A DNA stretch of 64,000 nucleotides from Woeseiaceae bacterium. Lineage in GTDB: Bacteria > Pseudomonadota > Gammaproteobacteria > Steroidobacterales > Woeseiaceae. The notes beneath the pieces are model-generated. The model saw only the letters and a program-made list of their open reading frames with translations, ran no database searches and was not told where the DNA came from. The translations under genes were made by a program, and so were the position numbers. Each line of letters opens with the position of its first letter. Position 1 is the stretch's first letter. The DNA lies in contig JANQLK010000018.1 in assembly GCA_028280615.1 (NCBI GenBank), positions 1-64,000 of the forward strand, given 5' to 3'. Shown here piece after piece: positions 20,210 to 32,308 of the stretch.

Positions 20210-21594
20210 GCACATCGGACGGACGCCTGGTCATCGTTTCCAACCGCGTTGCGATCCCCGAGGAGAACAAGCCGGCAGGCGGCGGGCTCGCCGTCGGCGT
20301 GCTGGCCGCGCTCAGGGACCACGGTGGCATCTGGTTCGGCTGGAGCGGCGAGGTCACCGACCGCGAGAGCGGCGGGCCCGACATCACGACGATCGGTAAC
20401 ACCGACTACGCGACGATCCAGATCAACAGAAGCGACTACGAGCAGTACTACAACGGCTACAGCAACCGCGTGCTCTGGCCCGTCTGCCACTACCTGCTCG
20501 ACTTCATCCGCTACGACCAGGCCGACTTCGAGGGCTACCGGCGCGTCAATGCGATGTTCGCGCGCAAGCTCATGTCGCTGTTGCAACCCGACGACATCAT
20601 CTGGGTGCACGACTATCACCTGATCCCGCTCGCGAGCGAACTCAGGAGCGCCGGCATCGAAAACCGCATCGGCTTCTTCCTGCACGTGCCGTTCCCGGCC
20701 TACGAGGCGCTGCGTGCCGCGCCGGGCCACGAGTACCTGTTGCGCTGCCTGTGTGCCTACGACGTGCTCGGCTTCCACACGCCGCGCGATCTCGCCGCGT
20801 TCGAGACCTGCATCCGCGAGCCCGTGGTCGGCGCCGAGTTCGAGGACAACCGCGTCATCCGGGTGCCCGGAGGCAAACTGATCGCCGACGTGTTCCCGAT
20901 CGGCATCGACGTCGACGAAGTGCGCGGCATGGCCGAGGAGGCCAGCGGAACGAAGCGCGTGAAGAAACTCGTCAAGAGCCTGGACGAACGTCAGCTCATC
21001 ATCGGCGTCGACAGGCTCGACTACAGCAAGGGCCTGATGCAGCGCATGCTGGCCTACGAGCGCCTGCTCGAGAAATACCCCAACTCGCAGCGGCTCGTGA
21101 CGCTGATGCAGATCGCGCCGCCGACGCGCGCGGGTGTGCGCGCCTACGACGAGATCCGCAACGCGCTCGAGCAGGTCTCGGGCCGTATCAACGGCCGCTT
21201 CGCCGAGTCCGACTGGGTGCCGATCCGCTACCTCAATAAGGGCGTCGCGCGCGTTCCGCTCATGGGGTTCTTCCGCAAGGCCGCCATCGGGCTCGTAACC
21301 CCGGTGCGCGACGGCATGAATCTCGTTGCCAAGGAGTATGTCGCGGCACAGGATCCGGAGGATCCCGGCGTGCTCGTTCTGTCGAGCCTCGCGGGCGCGG
21401 CCGTCGAACTCACCGACGCACTCATCGTCAACCCCCACGATCGCGATGACGTCGCCGACGGACTCGCAACGGCCATCAACATGCCGCTAGCCGAGCGCAA
21501 GCGCCGCTATGAGTCCATGATCGAAGTACTCGGCAGGAACGACATTACGGCCTGGCGCACGCGGTTCGTGGATGCGCTCAGGAACGGGGGCTGA
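20206..21594 (+). CDS. otsA: trehalose-6-phosphate synthase (GT20)
   Basis: 462 aa from a TTG start at 20206 that overlaps the previous stop (TTGA). The open frame continues upstream, but homology begins at RLVIVSNRVAIP. Motifs: GGGLAVGVLAALR (glucose-6-phosphate site), FGWSGE, VHDYHLIPLASELR, FFLHVPFPAYE, GVDRLDYSKGL (Arg/Lys diphosphate site) and DGMNLVAKEYVA. It transfers glucose from a nucleotide sugar to glucose 6-phosphate. With otsB it makes trehalose, an osmoprotectant. The convergent neighbour is a mechanosensitive channel. Confidence 0.92.
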   Translation: MSTSDGRLVIVSNRVAIPEENKPAGGGLAVGVLAALRDHGGIWFGWSGEVTDRESGGPDITTIGNTDYATIQINRSDYEQYYNGYSNRVLWPVCHYLLDFIRYDQADFEGYRRVNAMFARKLMSLLQPDDIIWVHDYHLIPLASELRSAGIENRIGFFLHVPFPAYEALRAAPGHEYLLRCLCAYDVLGFHTPRDLAAFETCIREPVVGAEFEDNRVIRVPGGKLIADVFPIGIDVDEVRGMAEEASGTKRVKKLVKSLDERQLIIGVDRLDYSKGLMQRMLAYERLLEKYPNSQRLVTLMQIAPPTRAGVRAYDEIRNALEQVSGRINGRFAESDWVPIRYLNKGVARVPLMGFFRKAAIGLVTPVRDGMNLVAKEYVAAQDPEDPGVLVLSSLAGAAVELTDALIVNPHDRDDVADGLATAINMPLAERKRRYESMIEVLGRNDITAWRTRFVDALRNGG

Positions 21595-21610
21595 AGCCCG
21601 GCGACGGTAG

Positions 21611-22939
21611 CTAGTCTTTCGGAAGCGGCTGGCCGCGCGTTTCGATCGAGATCGGCGTCTTCATGATGACCTGGCGATGCGGGAACGGGATGCCGATGCC
21701 GTTCTCCTTGAACGCGTCCCAGAGCGCGAGCAGCACCTTGCCGCGGATGTTGGTCAGCCCCTCCTGCGGATCGTGAATCCAGAACCTCAATAGGAAGTTG
21801 ATCGACGAGTCGCCGAACTCGGTCATCCAGCACACCGGCATCCTGTAGTTCTGGTCGACGCGCTCGACGCCGCTCGCCGCCTCGATCGCGATGCGTGACA
21901 CCTCGTGCGGGTCCGAGTCGTAGGACACGCCGAACGGCACGTCGAGACGCACGAACTTGTCCGAGAACGACCAGTTGACGACCTGGGTCGTGATCAGGTC
22001 CTCGTTCGGAATCAGGAACTCGCGGCCGTCGCGCGTAACGACCGAGACGAATCGCGCTCTGAGTTCGCGTATCCAGCCGAAGGTCTCGCCGCTCGGCCCG
22101 AGCGAGATCGTATCGCCGGGTTTGATCGACTGGTCCATCAGGATGATGATCCCGGAGATGAAGTTCGAGACGACTTTCTGCAGGCCGAAGCCCAGGCCGA
22201 CGCCGATCGCGCCCGAGAAGATCGTGAGCGCCGTGAGATCGATGCCGACGCTCGAGATCGCCGCCAATACGGCGAAGACGATCAGGCTGATTCTCAAGAC
22301 CTTGCCGATCAGGACGCGCAGCGACGGCGTGAGTTCGTCGATGTTGTCGAGCCGGTTCTCGAGGATTCGGCCGAGCGACAGGGCGGCCCAGAGCAGGACG
22401 CCGAACAGGCAGACCGAGTAGATCAGGTCGAGTATCGACAGCTCATCCTCGCCCAGGCTGAAACTGACGCTGTTCAGAAAGCCCGTGATCTCGCCCGTGA
22501 TGCCGAGGATCGTCGCGGCGACGAAACCCCAGGCGACGGCCGAGAACACCCGCCTCAGCGTGGCGCTGCGAATCGCGTACGAGACGGTCGAGATGACGAG
22601 CCAGGCGCCGGACAAAACCAGCGCAACGTACACGAGGTGTTTTTGCGATTCCCAGCCCAGCGCCGTCATCGCCGAGTGCGCGAATGCGAGCAGCAGGGCG
22701 TAGAAGAACCAGTTGAGGTGCTGAAGGAAGGCGTCGGAGACGCGATAGAGCCCCGGCATGTCCTCGATCGACTTCGCCCGCTCCCTGAGCAGCGGCTCGA
22801 CCCGGCGGCCGATGATCCGCGCGATCACGTACAGCAGCACGATGACCGTTGCCTGTATGCCGACTTCCGGCCGTTTCAGGTAGTCGAGCGCCAGGAGGCC
22901 GTATTCCTGGCCCAGCTTGAGTATTTCGTCGACTGTCAT
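21611..22939 (-). CDS. MscS-family mechanosensitive channel
   Basis: 442 aa from ATG at 22939; a GTG at 22972 is an alternative in-frame start. Several N-terminal membrane segments precede the pore helix and hallmark GVGLGFGLQKVVSNFISGI, then SIKPGDTISL and the cytoplasmic beta domain with TRDGREFLIPNEDLI. It is longer than E. coli MscS (286 aa) because of extra N-terminal helices. It would release solutes on hypo-osmotic shock, a logical partner to the trehalose operon it faces. Confidence 0.88.
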   Translation of the reverse strand: MTVDEILKLGQEYGLLALDYLKRPEVGIQATVIVLLYVIARIIGRRVEPLLRERAKSIEDMPGLYRVSDAFLQHLNWFFYALLLAFAHSAMTALGWESQKHLVYVALVLSGAWLVISTVSYAIRSATLRRVFSAVAWGFVAATILGITGEITGFLNSVSFSLGEDELSILDLIYSVCLFGVLLWAALSLGRILENRLDNIDELTPSLRVLIGKVLRISLIVFAVLAAISSVGIDLTALTIFSGAIGVGLGFGLQKVVSNFISGIIILMDQSIKPGDTISLGPSGETFGWIRELRARFVSVVTRDGREFLIPNEDLITTQVVNWSFSDKFVRLDVPFGVSYDSDPHEVSRIAIEAASGVERVDQNYRMPVCWMTEFGDSSINFLLRFWIHDPQEGLTNIRGKVLLALWDAFKENGIGIPFPHRQVIMKTPISIETRGQPLPKD

Positions 22940-23057
22940 GCTTGCATCGTCCCCGGGGCGTGAGAGTGCCACAGCGGGTAGCTAAAAACACGGCGATCCG
23001 TGCCGTTCGCATGTCGAACAAATACAGACGGATACACTTCCGAGCCCCCGAATTCAG

Positions 23058-23063
23058 TACAAT
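23058..23063 (+). promoter_or_regulatory. possible -10 box of the export operon
   Basis: TACAAT (5 of 6 to the sigma70 consensus) lies 31 nt before the ATG of the RND adaptor gene. No good -35 hexamer stands at 17 nt. A small inverted repeat (GTTCG 23005-23009, CGAAC 23015-23019) lies upstream in the space shared with mscS and could bind a regulator. Confidence 0.25.
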
Positions 23064-23093
23064 GATGAGCTTTCGGCTTTTCAGAGTCTGGCG

Positions 23094-24206
23094 ATGCAGG
23101 CAGAGGGCAGCAAGGGAATATCCAAGTCGGCCGTTGCGGCGGCCGGCGCCGCGTTCCTGCTGCTCGCCGGCGGCTGCGGCGAGCCCGAGGCGCCCGAGTC
23201 ACGCGCCGCGGCGGCGCCCGTGCGGGTCATCGCCGAGCCGATCACGTTCGAGCGCGAGCGCACCCGGGTGGAGGCCGTCGGCACCTCGCGGGCGCTGCGC
23301 TCGATCGAGCTCTTCCCGGCCGCATCCGGCGAGGTCGTCGCCGTCAACTTCGAATCCGGCCAGCTCGTGCGCGCGGGTGACGTGCTCGTCGAACTCGACA
23401 GCCGCGAGCAGAAGCTCGCCGTGGAACTCGCGCGGGTCCAGCTCAAGGACGCCGAACGGCTCTACGCCCGCTACGAAGCCACGGGTTCGAGCGGCGCCGT
23501 TCTGCCGACCGAGATCGATGCGGCCGCGACCCGCGTCGAGGCCGCGCGCATCGAGCTCGACCGGGCGCAGGTCGCGCTGGACGACCGCTACATCAAGGCG
23601 CCGTTCGACGGCCACGTCGACGTTACCGATGTCGATCCCGGCGATCGCATCGATACGGGTACGGCGATTACGACGCTCGACGACCGCACCTCGCTGCTGG
23701 TCAGCTTCGACGTGCCCGAGGTCATGGTCGGTGAGCTCGATATGGGCGATGACGTATCAGTGACCGCGTGGAATCGTACGTCGACCGAATTCGCGGGCAG
23801 CGTCGTCGAGATCGGCAGCCGCATCAACCCGAATACCCGAACCTTCAACGTCCGCGCCACGGTCGGCAACGACGACGACGCCCTCAGGCCCGGCATGAGC
23901 TTTCGCGTGGCTGTCGACGTGGCCGGCCGCGAGTACGCCGTCGTCGCCGAAACCGCCGTCAAGTGGGGCGCCAACGGCGCGTACATCTGGCTGGTCCGCG
24001 AAGGCAGGGCAGAGCGCGTTCCGGTCAACATCATTCAGCGGCGCCAGGGCCGCGCATTGATCGACGCGGATCTCGGCACGGGCGACGACGTCGTCGTCGA
24101 AGGCGTGCAGCGGCTGCGCGATGGCTCCGAGGTGGACTACGAGCGCAGCGGCTTTGCACGGCGCGAACCGACCCGGCCGTCCGGAATACGCTCAGCCGCG
24201 CACTGA
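23094..24206 (+). CDS. RND efflux periplasmic adaptor lipoprotein
   Basis: 370 aa membrane fusion protein. The N-terminus has a hydrophobic segment ending LLLAGGC, a plausible lipobox. A barrel-sandwich (biotinyl-lipoyl) half VVAVNFESGQLVRAGDVLVELDS, a coiled coil (residues about 105-165), then the second half YIKAPFDGHVDVTDVDPGDRI and a beta-barrel domain follow. It links the inner-membrane RND pump to an outer-membrane channel. It is the first gene of a five-gene run; the pump starts 11 nt after its stop. Confidence 0.88.
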   Translation: MQAEGSKGISKSAVAAAGAAFLLLAGGCGEPEAPESRAAAAPVRVIAEPITFERERTRVEAVGTSRALRSIELFPAASGEVVAVNFESGQLVRAGDVLVELDSREQKLAVELARVQLKDAERLYARYEATGSSGAVLPTEIDAAATRVEAARIELDRAQVALDDRYIKAPFDGHVDVTDVDPGDRIDTGTAITTLDDRTSLLVSFDVPEVMVGELDMGDDVSVTAWNRTSTEFAGSVVEIGSRINPNTRTFNVRATVGNDDDALRPGMSFRVAVDVAGREYAVVAETAVKWGANGAYIWLVREGRAERVPVNIIQRRQGRALIDADLGTGDDVVVEGVQRLRDGSEVDYERSGFARREPTRPSGIRSAAH

Positions 24207-24217
24207 GCGGCGCCAAC

Positions 24218-27358
<3,141 letters not shown>

Positions 27359-27399
27359 GCGATCCCGCCGGCAGGGATCGAAGCGATGGAGCCTGGGCG

Positions 27400-29160
27400 A
27401 TGAGCAATGAGCCGCTGATGAAGGAATTGACCGTGCGAGAAATTCTCGCATTCTTCGGCTCGATTCTCGGCGCGGAGCGCAAGTACTACTACCTGGCGAT
27501 GATTTACGCGGTCGGCATCGGCCTGTTGTCGCTCGCGCTGCCCGTATCCGTGCAAATGCTCGTCAACACGATTGCCAACACCGGGCTCACGGCGCCGCTC
27601 GTCGTACTGTCGCTGACGCTGTTCGTCCTGTTGCTCGCGGCCGGCATGTTGAATGCGCTGCGCATTCATCTCATGGACCTGTTCGGCCGGCGCTTCTATG
27701 CGCGCATGGTGTCGGAGATCGCGCTGCGCTCGGTGTATGCGCTGAACCCGTTCTTCATCGACCGCAAACTCGGTTCGCTGTTCAACCGCTACTTCGACAT
27801 CGTGATCGTGCAGAAGACCGTGCCCGATCTCATGATCGGCGGCTTCACGATCGTGCTGCAGATCGCGGTCGGCTTCCTGCTCGTGTCCCTGTATCACCCG
27901 CTGTTCCTGGGCTACACGCTGATCATCGCCGCGATCATCTGGCTCGTGTGGATGATCTGGGGCGGCCGCGCAATCAAGAGCGCCGTCGAGGTGTCGCACA
28001 AGAAGCACGCCGCCGCGGCGTGGCTCGAAGGTCTCGGCGCCTCGCACGGCTTCTTCAAGTCCGAACGGCACATCGCCGAGGCCATGCGCCGGACCGACGT
28101 GGTCACGGCCGAGTACATGGACAAGCACGTCAAGCACTTCCGCAATACCTACGCGCAGACGATTAGTTTCCTGTTGCTCTATGCGGCCGCGAGCGCGGGC
28201 CTGCTCGGCATCGGCGGTTGGCTCGTGATCCAGGGCGAGCTGACGCTCGGCCAGCTCGTCGCAGCCGAACTCGTGCTGTCGGTCGCGTTCTTCGGACTCT
28301 CCCAGCTCGGCATCTACATGGCGTATTTCTACGAGCTGTGCGCGGCGCTCGAGGAGCTGTCCCTGTTCTACGACGTCGAGCAGGAGCCGCCCGTCGACGA
28401 TCCCGCGCCGATCGACGGCGATGCCAGTATCCAGTTTGTCGGCGCGCGCGGCGACGCGCGCGGCCTCATGGCCACCTGCGACTTCACGATCCCGAGCGGC
28501 GCCCGCGTGCTCGGCCATGCCGAGTCGCACGGCATTCAACGCGAGGTCATCAATTTCCTGCGCCGGCTGGAGCGGCCGCAGTCCGGTTACGTCACGCTGG
28601 GCGGTCAGGACATCATGGGGCTCGCGGCACACGAGCTCCGCCAGAAGATCATCGTGCTGACGCGGCCGAATGCCATCGAGATGAGCATCCGCGAGTACCT
28701 GATGCTGAGCGGCGACGACGCATCGGCACGCGAGATTCTCGACGCGCTACGCGTGGTCGGCATGGACCGCGCGGTCGCCCAGCTCGAAGACGGCCTCGAC
28801 ACGCGCATCGCGTCCACGGGCTGGCCGCTGACGATCACCGAGACGATGCAGCTCAAACTGGCCGCCGCCATGATCGCAAAGCCCAAGGTCCTCGTGCTCG
28901 GGTCGCTGTATGACACGATGACCGGTAAGTCGCTGCTCGCCTCGCTGGACGCATTACAGGCCGAGAACGAAATGACGATCATCAACTTCTCGGCGCGGCC
29001 GCGCGAGCTCGGCTTCACTCATTACCTGTACCTCGGGAATGACGAGCAGCGCGTGCTGGACTCGTTCGAGGCGCTTTGCAAGTATGCCAACTACGAGCCC
29101 TGCGCCGCCGATCAGCCGCTGCAGAAGGTGGCCTCGGTTTCGCTGTCGTCGGTCGAGTAG
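27400..29160 (+). CDS. ABC exporter-like protein with inactive ATPase motifs
   Basis: 586 aa. Residues about 1-330 form a six-helix ABC exporter membrane domain. Residues about 345-560 keep the nucleotide-binding-domain outline but lose its catalytic residues. The Walker A position (372-379) reads GHAESHGI, without the Lys and Ser/Thr. The Q-loop Gln is Arg (about 422). The LSGGQ position reads ITETM (479-483). Walker B ends VLVLGS (G501, S502 in place of Asp, Glu), and the H-loop His is replaced (NFSAR, 529-533). There is no frameshift and the frame is intact, so it looks maintained rather than decayed. It precedes HlyD- and TolC-type genes, as in type I secretion. It may be a scaffold, a regulatory half of a heterodimer, or a non-ATP-driven transporter. 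Confidence 0.8.
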   Translation: MSNEPLMKELTVREILAFFGSILGAERKYYYLAMIYAVGIGLLSLALPVSVQMLVNTIANTGLTAPLVVLSLTLFVLLLAAGMLNALRIHLMDLFGRRFYARMVSEIALRSVYALNPFFIDRKLGSLFNRYFDIVIVQKTVPDLMIGGFTIVLQIAVGFLLVSLYHPLFLGYTLIIAAIIWLVWMIWGGRAIKSAVEVSHKKHAAAAWLEGLGASHGFFKSERHIAEAMRRTDVVTAEYMDKHVKHFRNTYAQTISFLLLYAAASAGLLGIGGWLVIQGELTLGQLVAAELVLSVAFFGLSQLGIYMAYFYELCAALEELSLFYDVEQEPPVDDPAPIDGDASIQFVGARGDARGLMATCDFTIPSGARVLGHAESHGIQREVINFLRRLERPQSGYVTLGGQDIMGLAAHELRQKIIVLTRPNAIEMSIREYLMLSGDDASAREILDALRVVGMDRAVAQLEDGLDTRIASTGWPLTITETMQLKLAAAMIAKPKVLVLGSLYDTMTGKSLLASLDALQAENEMTIINFSARPRELGFTHYLYLGNDEQRVLDSFEALCKYANYEPCAADQPLQKVASVSLSSVE

Positions 29161-29165
29161 AGCCC

Positions 29166-30221
29166 ATGGATACGAGAACGGCTTACCGCGAAGAAGATCT
29201 GGCCTGTTTCAAGACGCTGCACGACCAGAAGGTGCCAAACGTCATGCGCACGGTCGGCTGGATGCTCACGGTCGCCGTGTTCGCCGTCGGCGCGTTCCTG
29301 TTTTTTACGCCCTGGGTACAGACGACGTCCGGATTCGGCATGGTTACGGCGCTCAACCCGAACGACCGGCTGCAGGAGATCAACGCGCTCGTGCCGGGCC
29401 GCATCCACGAGTGGTACGTGCGTGACGGCAGTCACGTCTCGGTCGGCGATCCCATCGTGCGCATCGTCGACATCGATCCGCAGCTCATCCAAAGGCTCGA
29501 GGCCGAGCGCGGCCAGGTCGTCGCCAAGCTCGAAGCCGCGGAGACGGCGCAGCGCACGGCCGAGATCGACCTGAGGCGCACGAGCGGCCTGTTCGACGAA
29601 GGCCTCGCATCCCGCCGCGAGTTCGAGCAGGCGAGTATTCGTGTCGAGGAGCTGCGCGCACAGGTGGCCGAGGCCGCCGCCGAACTCACCCGCGTCGATG
29701 TCAACCTGTCGCGGCAGAGCGTGCAGATCGTGCGTGCGCCGCGCGACGGCGTGATCCTGCGTGTCAATGCCGGCGACGCCGCAACCTTCGTCAACGCGGG
29801 CGACGTCGTCGCGACCTTCGTCCCCGACAATGTCGAGCGCGCCGTGGAGCTGTACCTCGACGGCCGCGACGTCGCGCTGGTGCGCCCCGACGCCAGGGTG
29901 CGCCTGCAGTTCGAGGGCTGGCCGGCCGTGCAATTCTCTGGCTGGCCGTCGGTGGCCATCGGCACCTTCCAGGGCATCGTCACGGCCGTCGATCCGTCGG
30001 CGCAAACCAACGGCCGCTTCCGCATCCTCGTCATCGAGGACAAGAGCGCCATCGACCCTTGGCCCGACACGCGCTTCGTGCGATTCGGCTCCACGGCGCG
30101 CGGCTGGGTGCTGCTCGAAGAGGTCTCGGTCGGCTTCGAGCTCTGGCGGCGCCTGAACAATTTTCCAGCCGAGCTGCCCGGGTTCCAGGCCGCATCGAAC
30201 GGGACCGGCAACGCACCATGA
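29166..30221 (+). CDS. HlyD-type membrane fusion protein
   Basis: 351 aa from ATG 29166, 5 nt after the ABC-like gene. An N-terminal cytoplasmic stretch and one membrane helix (about 30-50, GWMLTVAVFAVGAFLFF) are followed by a lipoyl half (INALVPGRIHEWYVRDGSHVSVGD), a long coiled coil (about 100-180) and the second half (IVRAPRDGVILRVNAGDAA). This is the type I secretion adaptor layout. Its stop overlaps the ATG of the TolC-type gene (ATGA). Confidence 0.85.
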   Translation: MDTRTAYREEDLACFKTLHDQKVPNVMRTVGWMLTVAVFAVGAFLFFTPWVQTTSGFGMVTALNPNDRLQEINALVPGRIHEWYVRDGSHVSVGDPIVRIVDIDPQLIQRLEAERGQVVAKLEAAETAQRTAEIDLRRTSGLFDEGLASRREFEQASIRVEELRAQVAEAAAELTRVDVNLSRQSVQIVRAPRDGVILRVNAGDAATFVNAGDVVATFVPDNVERAVELYLDGRDVALVRPDARVRLQFEGWPAVQFSGWPSVAIGTFQGIVTAVDPSAQTNGRFRILVIEDKSAIDPWPDTRFVRFGSTARGWVLLEEVSVGFELWRRLNNFPAELPGFQAASNGTGNAP

Positions 30222-31657
30222 CGTCACGCCGGGCGCGAAACGCGCTCTTCTTATTGCTGGCGCCGGCGCTGCTGTTCGCGCAGGGGCCCTCGCCTGACGT
30301 CCTGACGGTCGAGGAAGTCCTCGCGTCGTCCGAGCGGCACTTTCCGCGCATCCTGCAAAGCATGGCGGCGCGCAGCCAGGCCGAGGGCGAGACCGTGACG
30401 GCGGCCGGCGCCTTCGACCTGGTCTTCGACGCCGACGGTTTCAGCCGCGCCACCGGGTTCTACGACGGCATCGCCGTCGACGGTACGGCCAGGCAGCGCA
30501 TCCGGCCACTCGGTGCGAGCCTGTATGCGGGCTACAAGATTTCCGACGGCGATTTCCCGATCTACGAGGACGTGAACTTCACGAACACGGGCGGCGCCGT
30601 CAGAGTCGGGATGCTGTTCTCGCTGCTGCGTGACCGACAAATCGACACCGAGCGCTTCACCGAAACCGATGCGCGCCTCAAGCTGCGCTCGGCCGAGATC
30701 GACGTGCTGTTCACGAAGATCGGCGTGCAGGAGCGTGCGCTGGTTGCCTACTGGCAGTGGGTAATGGCGGGCCGCCGCCTGCAGATCTACGAGAACCTGT
30801 TGCGTATCGCGATCGATCGGCAGAACGGCCTCGAGCGCCAGGTGCGCGAGGGCGCGCGGGCCGAGATCTTTCTGACCGAGAACCTGCAGAACATCAACCG
30901 CCGCCAGCGGCTCGCGGCCTCGGCGCGGCGCGATGTGCAGATCGCGGCGAACGCGCTGTCGCTGTACTACCGCGACGACGAGGGGCTGCCCGCGGTGCCC
31001 GAGGCAAGCCGGGTGCCGCCGCCCGTGCCGATCGAGGACGTGTCGGGCATCGCCGAGCCGCCGCCGCTCAGTACCTCGGAGGCGCTCGCGCGCCGGCCCG
31101 AGCTTGCCCGGCTCCGCATCGCCATCGATCGCGAGCGCAATCGACTCGCGCTCGCCCGGAACGACCTCAAGCCGCGCATCGACCTGAACCTCGAGGTCCA
31201 GGAGGGGCTCGGGGCGGTCGGCGAAGGCGGAATCTCGCGCGACAGCACCGACACGATCGTCGGCTTCACGTTCTCGGTGCCGCTCCAGCGGCGTCAGGCA
31301 CGCGGCCGGATCGACAGCTCGCAGGCTGCGATCAGCGCGCGCGAATTCGAACAACAGCTGCGCGGCGAGCAGATCGAGCTCGAGATTCGCAACCTGCTCG
31401 TCGACCTGACCGTGTCGCAGGAGCTCCTGCTGATCGCCGAGCAGGAACTCGTAAACGCCGAGCTGATGCGCAGGTCCGAGGTGCGCCGTTTCGAAAGCGG
31501 CGCCAGCGAGTTCTTCCTCTTGAACGCCCGCGAAGAAACCGAGGCCGATGCGCGTATTGCGCTGCTCGATGCCGAGCTGACCACGCGCATTGCGCGCGCA
31601 AATTACGATGCCGCGACGGTCGACCTGGGCCGGCTGGGCATCAACGACGAACTCTGA
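30218..31657 (+). CDS. TolC-type outer-membrane efflux protein
   Basis: 479 aa from ATG 30218 inside the previous stop (ATGA). Signal peptide MTSRRARNALFLLLAPALLFAQ. Two repeated helical hairpins with Ala/Glu/Arg-rich coiled coils (for example LRIAIDRERNRLALARNDL and EQQLRGEQIELEIRNLLVDL) are typical of the outer-membrane efflux family. It is the only outer-membrane channel in the run, so it could serve both the RND pump and the ABC/HlyD pair. Confidence 0.82.
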   Translation: MTSRRARNALFLLLAPALLFAQGPSPDVLTVEEVLASSERHFPRILQSMAARSQAEGETVTAAGAFDLVFDADGFSRATGFYDGIAVDGTARQRIRPLGASLYAGYKISDGDFPIYEDVNFTNTGGAVRVGMLFSLLRDRQIDTERFTETDARLKLRSAEIDVLFTKIGVQERALVAYWQWVMAGRRLQIYENLLRIAIDRQNGLERQVREGARAEIFLTENLQNINRRQRLAASARRDVQIAANALSLYYRDDEGLPAVPEASRVPPPVPIEDVSGIAEPPPLSTSEALARRPELARLRIAIDRERNRLALARNDLKPRIDLNLEVQEGLGAVGEGGISRDSTDTIVGFTFSVPLQRRQARGRIDSSQAAISAREFEQQLRGEQIELEIRNLLVDLTVSQELLLIAEQELVNAELMRRSEVRRFESGASEFFLLNAREETEADARIALLDAELTTRIARANYDAATVDLGRLGINDEL

Positions 31658-31693
31658 TCGTAGCCGTCCAACCCCCGTAGAGAGGAGAGCTCC

Positions 31694-32308
31694 ATGCGCC
31701 TGTTCTATTTCCCCGGTTCCTGCGCTCTGGCGCCGCATATCGTGCTCGAGTGGCTCGGCGCCGAGTTCGAGGCGGTTCGAGTCACGAAGGGCGACCCGGA
31801 TTACCTGGAGATCAACCCGCTGGGCGTCGTGCCCGCGCTCGAATACGACGGCCGCATTCACACGCAGGCCGATGCGATCCTGCACCTGATATCGGCGCTA
31901 CACCCGAACGCCGGTCTGGGCGGTCACGGAACGCCGGGCGAGAACTATGAGCTCAACGAGTGGATGGCATTTCTGACCGGCGATCTGCACCCGGCGTTTT
32001 TCCCGTTTTTCAGCCCGGCGCGCTACACGACCGACGATAGCGAGTCGGCGCGGGACGCGGTCAAAGCCGCCTCGGAGCTTCGCGTCGACCACTTCTACTC
32101 CTACCTCGATAGGCATCTCGACGGCCGTGAATTCCTGGCGGGCGGGAGGCGCAGCATTGCCGACGCCTATGCCGTGCCCATGCTGCGCTGGGGCCGGCTG
32201 CTCGAGAAGCCGCTGTCGGACTATCCGGCGCTCCATGCCTATCTCGGGCGCATGGAAGCCGATGAAGGCGTCAGGCGCGCGATGCAGGAACAGGGCCTGA
32301 TTCGCTAG
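31694..32308 (+). CDS. glutathione S-transferase family protein
   Basis: 204 aa. The thioredoxin-like N-terminal domain (MRLFYFPGSCALAPHIVLEW) has a Cys at residue 10, as in bacterial beta-class GSTs, and the PALEYDGRIHTQADAI block forms the glutathione site. The C-terminal helical domain runs from about 90. A strong Shine-Dalgarno (AGAGAGGAGAG) precedes the ATG. Its TAG shares the palindrome CTAG (32305-32308) with the stop of the convergent oxidoreductase gene. Confidence 0.85.
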   Translation: MRLFYFPGSCALAPHIVLEWLGAEFEAVRVTKGDPDYLEINPLGVVPALEYDGRIHTQADAILHLISALHPNAGLGGHGTPGENYELNEWMAFLTGDLHPAFFPFFSPARYTTDDSESARDAVKAASELRVDHFYSYLDRHLDGREFLAGGRRSIADAYAVPMLRWGRLLEKPLSDYPALHAYLGRMEADEGVRRAMQEQGLIR

